This document shows positions 52,421 through 63,400 of a DNA stretch of 64,000 nt, one piece after another (the first letter of the stretch is position 1; every line of letters begins with the position of its first letter). This DNA is from Marsupella aquatica (lineage: Eukaryota; Marchantiophyta): positions 1,736,001 through 1,800,000 of the forward strand of contig OZ316892.1 in the NCBI GenBank assembly GCA_973895155.1, read 5' to 3'. The notes beneath the pieces were generated by a model. It saw only the letters and a list, made by a program, of their open reading frames with translations, was not told the origin of the DNA and did no database searches. A program made the position numbers and the translations under genes.

Positions 52421-52632
52421 TTGTACACTTGCTTGCTGCAACTATATTAACCAGGTTTGAGACGGTGCTCCTGGCCAGCTTCAAATACTGTTTTGTACAT
52501 TTGCTTGCTGCAACCATATTAACCTAGTTAGAGACGGTGCTGCTGGCCAGCTTCAAATACTCTTTTGTACATTTGCTTGCTGCAACTATATTAACCTGGT
52601 TAGAGACGATGCTGCTGGCCAGTTTCAGATTC
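52421..52632. repeat. Three-copy tandem repeat, about 71-bp period
   Basis: Units start TGTACA(C/T)TTGCTTGCTGCAA near 52424, 52495 and 52566, each followed by ATATTAACC and GAGACG(G/A)TGCT(C/G)CTGGCCAG. Copies are about 90 percent alike. Confidence 0.92.
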
Positions 52633-53882
52633 CTTGTGCAAATCATCAATTACATATCATTACTTGAGCTAACTCGTTTGCATTTAGTCCAGGACACTCG
52701 CTCCCGCATTTAGTCCAGGATGCATTTCTCCCGGATGCATTTCTCCTGTCCGAGGGGAGCACCATTTTTTTCTCTTCGTTTGAGAGCGAGCCATTGATTT
52801 GAGTGATCGTTTGATTGATTCTTTGCAGACTTGCTGGTCGGCCCACGCAACGATTCTCATCAAGGTACAAAATTTCGAGAAGCAGGACGAAAATTCTCCT
52901 GAAAACTACGAGGAGGCAAGTGCTCACGAAGCCTCTTAGGTTCGCTGTGGTTGGATTTGCCCGGAGGTGCAGTGTTGTAATTAGTCCTCATAGTTTCCAT
53001 ACAGGCAGAGGAGAGAGCAATCTTCAGTCATCTTCCGTTGGACTTCCCAAAAGCTGACCTAGAGATTTTACAACTCCCTCACAGTTTCCAACCCAGGCAG
53101 AGGAGAGAGCAATCTTCAGTTATGTTCCGTTGGACCTCCCAAAAGGTGACCTAGAGATTTTACCGGAGTTGTACAAAGCAGGTCTACTGGTTGTTCGATG
53201 CTTCCCCCACAGAAGTCCAATATGGTTGTGGAAAGCACGGGGAGAAGTTCTTACATGTAGATCATGAACTGGTGCATCATTTGTGTTGATGGCGTTATTA
53301 TTAGGTTTTGCGTTATTGTACTTCACTCCTTCACAGGTAGTTGCTGCCGCAGAGAGTCTATTTGCAGTGCACCGATTGCGTAGAAGCTGGCTAGAATATA
53401 CCAGGCATCACAGGAAGTGGGGCACTGTGAAGGAAATTGATGAGAAAGGATTTGTGCCCGGAGACCGTTGCCAGCTGCAAAAGCAGACCATAGTGGCACG
53501 AAGTACACCACTTTGGTGCTCCTGTCAATGGAAAGAAAGATGACACCATGTCCTCAGTTGTCTCTAGTTTCAACTAGATGTATATCTTTGTCGGGCATCC
53601 TCCTTGCGTTTCAGCTCCACTGTAGAATTAACAATCCTTGGAGCAAGTCATATCTCGTCAACCGGAACTGAGAATGTGCGCACTGGCCGAATTGCAACTG
53701 CCCAAATTGAAATGCATCTAATTCACAATCGTTCCACATGTTTCTGTGTTTCCTTTGGTTTTGCAGCCATGGGTGAGCCACCACCACCACCACCACCGGG
53801 GAGACTAGTGAGGTTTCTAGATTTGGTGGAAACTACTGAGGTTTCTAGCATGCATTTCCAGGCAGAATTTGCAGTCCATTAA
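52633..53882 (+). pseudogene. Decayed or unassembled multi-exon gene remnant, unknown family
   Basis: Several acceptor-like sites are followed by open, protein-like stretches on the plus strand. After TTCCAACCCAG at 53096 one reads AEERAIFSYVPLDLPKGDLE to a stop near 53269. After TTCACAG at 53338 one reads VVAAAESLFAVHRLRRSWLE, on to a stop near 53543. After TTTGCAG at 53767 one reads MGEPPPPPPPGRLVRFLDLV to 53882. I recognise no family, and the exons do not link into one convincing frame. A dead gene, or a gene fragment carried by a transposon, is more likely than a working gene. Confidence 0.35.
52994..53163 (+). repeat. Tandem duplication of an exon-like segment, 89-bp period
   Basis: GTTTCCATACAGGCAGAGG at 52994 and GTTTCCAACCCAGGCAGAGG at 53083 start two copies that share GAGAGCAATCTTCAGT, TTCCGTTGGAC and CTAGAGATTTTAC. 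Each copy carries its own acceptor-like CAG and an open frame (AEERAIFSHLPLDFPKADLE in copy 1). Confidence 0.88.
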
Positions 53883-54036
53883 TACTCTTAGAGAGTTACT
53901 GGAAGAAATCATCAGCATCCAAGCGGGTCCATACGTTGCTTTGCGGGCGCTTCTACCCCTTCGTAGAAGTTGAAACATGAAAGAAATTGAATTGAAAGAT
54001 GACCTTTTATGTTGGGATCAACCGAAAGTTTGACTG

Positions 54037-54136
54037 TAAATTCTCTCACATGTAAGTATTTCCAACGCTCTCTTCATCACTCTCATTAAATTCTCTCACA
54101 TGTAAGTATTTCCAACGCCCTCTTCATCACTCTCAT
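54037..54136 (-). repeat. 50-bp tandem duplication covering the MFS stop codon
   Basis: Two 50-base units, 54037-54086 and 54087-54136, differ in only two positions. The right unit holds the last 13 codons and the stop of the transporter gene; the left unit is the same sequence placed directly after the stop. Confidence 0.93.
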
Positions 54137-55571
54137 CAAAACGAGTTTGGCGCCAACGGGCTTGGGCATGTGCATAGTCCCGGTCCCTCTTGTAAGTGCC
54201 ATACAAAAAGGTATAGCAGAAGCAGCACAAACCAAAGGGCACTGCCATGACTGAGAACAACCCTCTAGAGAGCGCTCTGGCCTCTGTCACTGAACCTGTT
54301 TCTGGAATAACTTGATCTGCTCTGTAGCCAAACACGTTCTCGGACAGAAGTCCCACCATAGGAGCAGCCATGGCACCCCAGGACCCCTCAAAAGCCCGAT
54401 CAAAAGCATACACCATTGTCCTATTTTGTTCAGGAACGACATCTGCAAACATGGGATTGTTGGCACAGGCTTGGCACCAACTCACTGTCAACCCCATGAA
54501 CAACATTGTGGCTGCATAGGACATGTAGTAGGCTGGATCTTGAGGCAAACATAGGAGAAGAAGATAAGAGAATGGAATGCCCATGAAAGAGCTGAACTGA
54601 GCACAATATATACGCCCGGAACCAGGATACATCCTTTCAGCCGTGTCCCCCATCCATCCCCCAAAAAGGGCACCAACAGCACCGCCAGCTGCGAAGATGC
54701 CCATCAGGCTGGCTGCACCACTGTGTCCAAAACCTACAAGCTGCAACCACATTGTGAAAAATACCATTGCTGTCCAAGGTAATGACCCGACCAGCCCCTG
54801 TAGCACAATGATCTGGAAAGTGCGGACTTTCATGACTGCCTTCACAGCAATCCAGGAGTCTCTCCATGCAGTTTGAAGATTCTTGACCACTTTCTCTTCC
54901 TCGAGTCTCTCGCTGATCAATTGTCTGCCGCTTGCGGACCGTGATATTCTCGGAGTCCTGGGATCGGTGACGAGAGTATGCACAAGCCAACCTATGAGTG
55001 TGCTCACTACAGCCATTATTAAAAATGCCAATCGCCAGCCAGGTAGTGCTCCATAGGTGTGCCCTGCCATGATTGTTGCCATCATAGTACCCCCAATACC
55101 ACCCACAGATCCAACGAGATTTAACCAACCAAATGCCACGCCTCTTGTTCCCTCCAAGTAGCTGTCAGCTGTGAAAGACTGAAGTGCAGGGATTACAATC
55201 GCCAGCCCGACACCATTAACAGCTCTGGAAAGAGCACACTGGAAAAAATTCTGAGACACAGCAACCGCTGCTGTGGACAGTCCCCAGAAAAGAGTGCCAA
55301 AACCTATCACAGATGGTCGATGATATCGCATTGCTAAAAGCCCGGCGAGAGGAGACGAGATCGCCTGCACAAGTGACCTGATGAAAGTCAAGCTCCCCAG
55401 CTGTGATGGGCTGGCATTGAATGCTTGGCCCACTTCCTTGTACACGGCTGGAAGCAAAGACTCATCCGCCTTCTCCATGATGGCGGCCAAATTTATCAAA
55501 ATTAATGAGAGGGTGATCCCTCCCCATAACGCCTTCATTTTGTCCCTGTGCCCGGATGGGCTGTACAGCAT
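54096..55571 (-). CDS. Major facilitator superfamily transporter, UNE2-like
   Basis: A single-exon frame of 491 residues from the ATG at 55571 (a second in-frame ATG at 55538 would give 480). The sequence reads as an MFS protein: NLAAIMEKADESLLPAVYKEV at the first outer loop, then QLGSLTFIRSLVQAISSPLAG, the GVGLAIVIPALQSF helix and GTRGVAFGWLNLVGSVGG, with a long cytosolic stretch in the middle carrying basic residues, and a second half with GAVGALFGGWMGD. Plant relatives are the uncharacterised UNE2/At1g78130-type MFS transporters; substrate is unknown. The C-terminus is acidic and cytosolic (FDESDEEGVGNTYM). No intron seen. Confidence 0.88.
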   Translation of the reverse strand: MLYSPSGHRDKMKALWGGITLSLILINLAAIMEKADESLLPAVYKEVGQAFNASPSQLGSLTFIRSLVQAISSPLAGLLAMRYHRPSVIGFGTLFWGLSTAAVAVSQNFFQCALSRAVNGVGLAIVIPALQSFTADSYLEGTRGVAFGWLNLVGSVGGIGGTMMATIMAGHTYGALPGWRLAFLIMAVVSTLIGWLVHTLVTDPRTPRISRSASGRQLISERLEEEKVVKNLQTAWRDSWIAVKAVMKVRTFQIIVLQGLVGSLPWTAMVFFTMWLQLVGFGHSGAASLMGIFAAGGAVGALFGGWMGDTAERMYPGSGRIYCAQFSSFMGIPFSYLLLLCLPQDPAYYMSYAATMLFMGLTVSWCQACANNPMFADVVPEQNRTMVYAFDRAFEGSWGAMAAPMVGLLSENVFGYRADQVIPETGSVTEARALSRGLFSVMAVPFGLCCFCYTFLYGTYKRDRDYAHAQARWRQTRFDESDEEGVGNTYM

Positions 55572-57296
55572 AGAAGCTAAACAGATAGAGCGCAATCTAA
55601 AGGCCCTTGCAGTCAGTAGTTCCCTCTGAAGTGCGGTCTACCAACTTCCTCCAGCTCAGAAATAAAAATGACTCAATTCGTTGACTGCGGGTGTGCCTTT
55701 CGATGCTGTACGCGCGTCCACGCTGCTCACTTGCCTCAACATGTCCCAATGCACCCAATTCCCGAGGCTGCAGCTACGTGACTATGCCGGTAGAAAATAT
55801 GAAGTCCATCCAGGATGACAACTTTCCATCCTGCTCCACCATGAAAATTCCCCTCACAGGCGATTGGCGGGTATGGGTTCTGCACAGAATTGTCACCGGA
55901 CGAACGACTGTCCAAATGCCCGAGTTTATCTGATTTGCGGCCACAATATTGGCCGACGGAGGGAGGGAGTCTCTCGTGTCCCGTCTATAGAGTCGAATGT
56001 AATTCGCGATCTCCAACCCCAGTATTTCAACTCACGATGCTGGCATCCTTGAAGCTGTCGCCGGCGGACAAAATTTGATATTCAAACTCACAAGCGCATA
56101 GAACCATCAAACTATCCGCTAGCTCTCCACAAACTACGGCCGTTGCCATTCAGTCTGCAATGAGTCTCATCTCTTCTCGTCCCGTCTCGCCTAATGCTCG
56201 AGAAACTCTGGATCGGGAGATGCAAGCAAAAACAAAGAATCTCGAGTGCTAAACTCGTCCCCGAGACTGCACCAGTATCTCGTTTCCGCATTACAGGACA
56301 CTCTTCAGCAGGGAGACTGCGTATCATTCCAGGGTCGATTGCAATTTCCTAGATGGACTTGCCATCCGTCAAAGAAAACCTGAGTACAGTTCCACTCCCG
56401 AAAAATTGCGATAGCGGACTAGACTAGACTAGACTAGACTAGAATAGACTTCCATGTGCCATGAATCAGTGAGAGAAACTTTCGGCAGGAAACCTGAGCA
56501 TCACTCCCCGAATGGACGAATACAAACCATCCGTCAACGAAACCCATCCTGAAAAACTTCTGTTCAATTCGTTGGACGAGTTCTCGCGCATCTCCACCAA
56601 ATCCCAGCTCAAAAACTAAGTGAGCGACCGCAACAGCGAGCGGAGTAAAGTCGGTTTGTCTAGGTCCTTCCGGCGGCGCATCATCCAGACGCCCTGTCCC
56701 GTTCTCTCTTCTCCCCCTCTCAAATTAATCCTCGAAATGACTTGCCGTCCAGTCTCAATGCTCATCAGGGAACCAGTCCGATTCGGACTGACGAGAAAGA
56801 GGCTTCATGCTCGAGAGTCGGTGAGTCTGCAACTCCCAACTCACTCGTGCTCTCGAGACTCTGCCCGAATGAATGGTGCAGGCCGCGTGGGAGCTCCCGA
56901 AGCGAGGGAGTGATAATGAGCTCCAGAGTGCAATCAGTAAGTTGTCGAATGTCGATTGGAAGAAATTCGATTTGCAGAAAAGGGAAGAGAGGACCACGGG
57001 CGGAAGAAAGGAGAGTGACGACCCTCGTGCTTCGACGAGTCATTCGTGCAGTCATCATCATGACGAGACCGTGGGCTTCCCTCGGATTTAGACCGCTACA
57101 GCATGGGGATAATAATGGAAAACGGGTGTCAAGCTCTGCTAATTTGCTTTCCGTGGGTGTACTGGAAAGCCCTTTTCCATGCAGAGTCTAAAAGAGTATC
57201 CTCACCTATCTCTTGTAATAATAGGCCTGGTGCTGGCAAAACTGGTGATATCCAAGTCTGCCCCCTCTTTTGCTTTGTTTTTGCATCCCAAGCCTG
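55572..57296. other. Upstream region of the transporter, CpG-rich, no gene recognised
   Basis: The first several hundred bases should hold the transporter promoter. A (GACTA)n tract lies at 56417-56450. Frames on both strands near 56620-57190 are open but overlap each other and show no family. Confidence 0.3.
56417..56450. repeat. GACTA pentanucleotide repeat
   Basis: Five exact GACTA units and two imperfect ones. Confidence 0.9.
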
Positions 57297-57428
57297 CATC
57301 TGCATATCATTTTCTGGCTGGGGCACAATGAGGGTAGTGACCCCCATTTTTGGCCAGGTTTTCATCTGCATATCATTTTCTGGCTGGGGCACAATGAGGG
57401 TAGTGACCCCCATTTTTGACCCGGTTTT
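57297..57428. repeat. Tandem duplication, 66-bp period
   Basis: CATCTGCATATCATTTTCTG and its continuation to CCCCCATTTTTG occur at 57297 and 57363, differing in two or three bases near the end. Confidence 0.92.
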
Positions 57429-57659
57429 CAGGGCGCATAAAAGAATCTCCCAGCCCTGCCAAATATCATCGACTCATGCTATAGTGCTAGTTGTTCACAT
57501 CCGAAAAAAGAATTGAAATTTTAGGTATCAACTTAGTGAGTCTTTTTGTATGCTCTGGTGGTCAACAAAGACTTGGTGGGGCCTGTGCAGGGAAACAGAC
57601 CCCCAACAAGGCCATTTGTTTTGAAAGGAACTTGCTCGGCCTGCCCTTCCTTGCAACCC
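57429..57659. other. Spacer, no gene recognised
   Basis: No coherent frame or repeat. Confidence 0.3.
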
Positions 57660-57955
57660 CTCTACATCCTCATCTGGAGTCCTCCTGCTCTGTAGCAGTT
57701 ACTCCCCAACAGGATTCCCAATCAGGCCCCAATAGGGGCTTGTCAAAACAGGGTTGTAAGTGAGTTATGGTCAAGGACAGAAAGTATTTTTTATGGCCAT
57801 AACAGAAAATCTTATGGGGTACCTATAATGGTGCCTCATAAGGATCAGATGTCCAAAAAGTGGATGTCTGTAAGTGACAAAATGTCATTAACAGATAATT
57901 AATTACAGCCATAAGACCTAGATTATGGTAGTGCTTTGACACACCTTAATCACCC
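57660..57955 (-). mobile_element. MITE-like element, family 1, copy B
   Basis: Read on the reverse strand, landmarks CTAGGTCTTATGGCTG, CATCCACTTTTTGGACAT, CCCCATAAGATTTTCTG and TTTTGACAAGCCCCTATTGG follow the order seen in copy A at 19650-19850, with about 90 extra bases in the middle. The GGGGCTTGTCAAAACAGGG end resembles hAT-type termini. Non-coding. Confidence 0.6.
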
Positions 57956-60498
57956 GGTCCTTCATGGTGCAGTCCTGCCCTCCTTTTCATTGAGACAATG
58001 CTCTGATTATTGAAGAGTTTTACACAACCCTGTTGAACAAAGGTACTGTTATTTCTTTTTGGCCAAAGGCCATCACCTATGACAACCAGGAATCTTTGAG
58101 ATGCCCTATTTCTACACAGCTTTCTGTACACTTGTGCAATGCTCACATTGGCAAACCAACCTCTCATAGATCAGACCTAGCCAAACTACAGTATACTCTT
58201 TGGCAATTCTGAACCATACCATGCTCCAAGGTTTGATTCCAACTGCACCTTTGATAACTATAGTAAGATTCTCCACAAGACAGGCTGTCTCCTTAGGAAT
58301 ATTTTGTATATAGTAATGCTCTCGTAAAAGGACACTAATACACTTCTGAGGACTAAGAGATTTTTAGCTTTACTAATTTAAATGAAAGTAGACGGAGAAG
58401 TTTCATATGAGCTAATCCAAATTTTCACTTTGCACTCTTCCCTAAAATTACAAAGAGGAAATTCATGAAGTGCATAGTTGACCATAACCCCCAAAAAACG
58501 ACTGCTTCAGCTGGGGGGCTATCATTGCATATAATGCCCTTGCTACATGGCGTTAAATAATGCACTTGAAGGCCTGAGATTTTCTACTTTCTCTAAAAGC
58601 AGAAGAGAAGTTTCATAATACCCCAGGATCAAAGTATGGACTGTGCATTCTTCTCCATAAAGCACCACAAATTACAAAGCGAAAATAGAAAAATCTAGAA
58701 GGGCATTAAATTCCCATACGATGAACAGAAACAGGAGCCGCAAAGCAATTCGCCAAGAAGGAACTCAAATGTACGTGAATTGGACGCGTTGCCTGCTTCA
58801 CATCTGCACAGGATACAATGATCAGAGACAGAGAGAAAGAGAGGGACAGACTTGGATAATAAGCTTCCGTCGGTTCCTGTGTACTTCAAAATCAAAATAA
58901 TATTGTGGTGGTGTTTTCAAATGCATTAGTTATGAATGCTTTTGTCACAGAACAGTAGTACTGCTTTACAACAGCGCCCCGCCGGAAGTAAGGTCAGTAG
59001 TAAGGACGAGTAAAGTACTTTGCCAACGAACATCTGGTCTGGATTTCCTTCGTTGAATTGTGAGGGTTTTCTCCGGAGGCGTTGGATGCTGGTTTAATGA
59101 CAATCCTATACAATTTGGACAAAGTTTCTAACTTCTCTAACGTTTGCCCTTGAATTCACCTAGTTCAGGACTACGACCTTCACGTTAGAGGGTTTAGAGG
59201 ACCATCCTTCTGAGAAAGGGATGGCTTTACATTGTTGAACCGAGTCGAGTGTGATCCGTTGCTCACGGATATGAAATGTCTAGGCCAAAAAATGCTTTCC
59301 CTGCAATTGAAACATTATCTCTTTTGTAGTTGTGGGTCAGGATCTAGTTCTCAGAGGACTTTGGAAGCACCTGCATAGTCCTGTTTGCAACTTGAGGTAG
59401 CAGTCACTAAGCAGAAACTCGAGCAAGCCACGAACTAGCGTCCTTCCTGTCGGACAGGGTTTAGGGTTTAGGTTTGTCACATTGACTGACTTCTCCGGTC
59501 ATTCGTTAGATCTCGTGAGGTATTTTCTAGAAGAGTTATTGAAAGTTATAGCTTCTTTGAAACGGAAGTTTTCGTCTTACCCTGCTTAACTTCTGCCTAC
59601 CTTAAAAACCCCGATTCGAAGTCTACGACAATTGAAAATGTGCATCCCCTTTCGTCATTCTAATCTTTCTTTTTTGGACGGTTTATAACACATCTCATGG
59701 CTGGGATGTCAGGCATGTCCTGTTTGGCTGTTGTGTTCACATCGTCCAGGACAGCAGAGAAGAACGATTTTCTTGTAGTTGTTTTTTACTCTGTTTTCTT
59801 GTTTCCAGCATTGCGATGGGAAGGTCAAATGCGTGAAGAATGGGACAGACGGCAATTACAAAGCGAATTGCGGTATAATGCCTCTTTTGCCCGTTTGGCT
59901 TGGATTACACAACTCGGGCCTTTTCATTTGTCTGTCTCTTTGATTATAGACGACGGGCGTTTTGGAGTACTGACATGTTTCAGGAGTTTCCTAGGATAGT
60001 CGTCATGGATGAGTTCGTGCTCAAACTGCACTTCGTAGGAGGCTTTCACACTACTGCAGGTCACGAAAACTGCTGCTCGGCTCTAAACTTGTTATGTTCT
60101 CAGAATTGGGTAAATTGGGGCATTGCTACCATAATGTCGTTCTAAAGAATTCTTTCGTTCAGTGCAGTGAGAGTTCAGGTTTTCCTGCTTGCTAAGTTTG
60201 AGCTGTGAGCACTCATGTCTCTCAGCTATTCGATCCCTGTAAGTCATTCCTTCACCACGGTTGACGTCTGTGAAAAACTTATGCAGCTAGAATTTGTACT
60301 TCGCTGATACATAACCATACGTTTACTGATGGGTGGGGTGGAGAATGTACCACCCATCAAGTACGTATACACAGATGGCCTACCTGGTTGTTAGTTACTC
60401 ATCACCAAGCTATACACTTCAAATTCTTGTGATAAAAATTTGGTTCATTCACCGTCATACATGTTCTGTTGCTGCAGCGGCTTACAGACTGCGAAAGT
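57956..60498. other. Region upstream of the PPR gene, probably leader and promoter at its right end
   Basis: AT-rich to about 58900 without genes. From 58950 the composition rises in GC and a leader is plausible. The PPR exon reaches back in frame to an acceptor-like GCTGCAG ending at 60477, so an upstream exon is possible, but none was identified with confidence. Confidence 0.3.
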
Positions 60499-63400
60499 AT
60501 GGGAGTGCAGTGTCTCAAGTGGAGTCAGACCAGGCATAATTCGAGCAGCTGTCTGCCCGATCGGATTTATGGAATGGCGAGCACCTCGTCCACAGTTCAT
60601 ATGAGATCCAAGTTGGCAGCAAAAAGAAACTGGAACGTCGAAACGAAGAGGACCAACGAGGTGACTTGGAAGGGTCCTGCAAAATCTAATTATGGTGAGG
60701 GTCAAAATATTCTCGGAGATGGGGTATATAGTTTGAATACCTAGGAGAGGTGAAGGTTAAATGTGAGAGGTTTGCGCTGAGCTTTAGGATTAATCACTAT
60801 GTGGACATTTTCAAATCAGTGGAAAACCTCGACCGGATGGAAGCCGATTATATCATACGTTATGTCCTGTGCATGGAAAATCATTTAGGGGATGAAATGT
60901 GAAAACTGTATCTACTCACATTCCTGTCCGTGCAGGCCAGATTGAAATTGTAGAAGAACGCTGGCGGCAGTTCTTCTCGGATCCTTCACAGTGGTGGGAC
61001 CACAGGTCGGGTAAGGTGATAAGTTCACTAGAACCTCGAGCAAAGAAAATGGATAAAGAAAATCGCTTCGAGTGAGATGTTATATTGTGGCTCTTCTCTG
61101 TCAGTTTTGCTGGAACTCTGGCTTATTCACGTCAGAAAGATGTGATTGAAGCTTCGAACATATTCGAAATTTTGTGTGCCAGACCATCGTGAAATATCCA
61201 GAATTTAAGCTCTGAACATATTCGAATGTGTGTCTCCCAGACAAATGTGAAATTTCCAGATTTTAAGCATAAGCAGACCGAGGAGGCACTTTGGATCAAT
61301 GACCAATTAAACCCTGAATGGGTGGAGGCTCAGCTGGCGACAATAGTACCAGGAACCGTAAAGCAGCCGCTATCTTACTGGAATAGAGAAATTGAAGGGA
61401 ATATCAAGGAAAAAAATTACAAGATGGCGTTGGAGCTCTTCGAGCAAATGCGGCGAGAAGGGGTGCGAGCGGACAAATTCACGCTCAACGCAGTGCTCAG
61501 AGCCTGTGTTAAGACTCGAGCACTTGAGAAGGGTAGAGATATTCACCGACAGGTCACTGAAGATGGATTTGAGGTGGACCCTTTCATTGGAACAACCCTG
61601 TTTGACATGTACGTTAAATGCGGGAAGGTTGATGATGCATACAAGGTGTTCAAGAACACGCCCAGAAAGGACGTGTTTTTGTGGACTTCCATGATCGTGG
61701 CGTATGCCAGGAGTGGGCGAGGAAAACAAGGGCTAAAACTATACCGAGAGATGGAGTCAGCAAATGTGGCTCCAGGTCCGAAGACATACGCTGCCGTCCT
61801 CAATGCTTGTGCCAATGTAGGAGCCCGGGAAGAAGGCAAACGTGTACATGCCCAGATCAAGCAAAGTGGTTGTGAATCTGATATCCTTGTAGGTAATAGC
61901 CTGGTTGACATGTATACCAAAACTGGAGGCATTGACGATGCACAAAGTGTATTTGACAAGATGCACACACGAAGTGTGACAGTGTGGAATGCCATGATTG
62001 GGGTATATGTCAAAGGTGGACAAGCACAAAAGGGATTAGAACTTTATAAACAAATGCAAATGGAAGGAAAGGTGTTTATTCCTGCCACCTTCATGCTGGT
62101 ACTTAAAGCTTGTACATGTCTAGGGGCACTCGATGAAGGCCGGCATGTGCATGCACACATCACTAAAAGTGGCTGTGAATCTAATGTTTTTGTGGCTGGG
62201 AGCCTAGTTGACATGTACGCCAAGTGTGGGAGCATAGAGGATGCAGAGAACGTCTTTGGCACGATTCCAGAATGGAATGCAATGTCCTGGACTACTTTGA
62301 TTGGGGGATATGTAAAATGTGGACGAGGGGAGAAGGCTCTAGAGTTATATCAACAAATGCAAGACGCAAAAGTGACCCCAGTTCCTGCAACTTTTGTGGG
62401 TGTCCTAAATGCATGTGCCTCTATTGGTGCGCTGAAAGACGGACGGGAAGTTCATGCACAGATCATTCAAAGAGGTTGTGAAACGGACATGTTTGTGGGT
62501 AGTAGTCTGATTGCAATGTATTCGAAGTGTGGGAGCGTTATGGAAGCACGCGCAGTGTTCAATAAGATCAGTACACGCAACGTAGTATCTTGGAGTGCAA
62601 TGATTCTTGCACATGTAAAATCTGGGGAAGGGAGGAAGGCAATAAAACTGTATCAGCAAATGCTCGGCCAGGGTTTGAGGCCATTTCCCGCCACCTTTCT
62701 CGCAGTTCTGAATGCATGTGCAAGTGTAGGTTCACTTGAAGATGGCAGGCGTATTCACGAACAGATCATTCAGAGTGGCTGTGAATCTGATATCTATATA
62801 AGGAGTAGCCTGATTGACATGTATGCTAAATGTAGAAGCATACACGATGCAGAAAAGATATTCAGAAAAATTTGTAACCACAGTGTGGGCTCCTGGAATG
62901 CCATGATCAGCGGTTATGTGAGGTGTGGACAAGGACAGAAGGCATTGGATTTGTATAAACAAATGGAAGCAAAAGGGGTGGAGCCTGTTTCTGCCACATT
63001 TGTTGGCGTGCTCAGTGCTTGTGGAAATGAAAAGGCACTAGACTTCGGGAAGCGAATTCATGAGCAGGTAATCCAGAAGAACTATGAATCGGATGTATTT
63101 GTGGGTAGCAGCCTGATGGAGATGTATTCGAAGTGTGGCAGCATAGAGGATGCAAGGGCAGTTTTCGATGTACTAAACACAAAGAATGTTGTCTGCTGGA
63201 ATAATATGGTTTTAGGATATGTGCACTGCGGGCAAGGGGAGAAGGCATTAGAACTATTTAAGCGAATGGAATCAGAGGGAGTGGAGCTCAATAATCTCAG
63301 TTACATTGCAGGGCTTAATGCTTGTGCAAGTGTTGGAGGACTTGAAGAAGGCAGACGAGCCCATTCACAGATCATTGAAAATGGTTACGAGTCTCATGAT

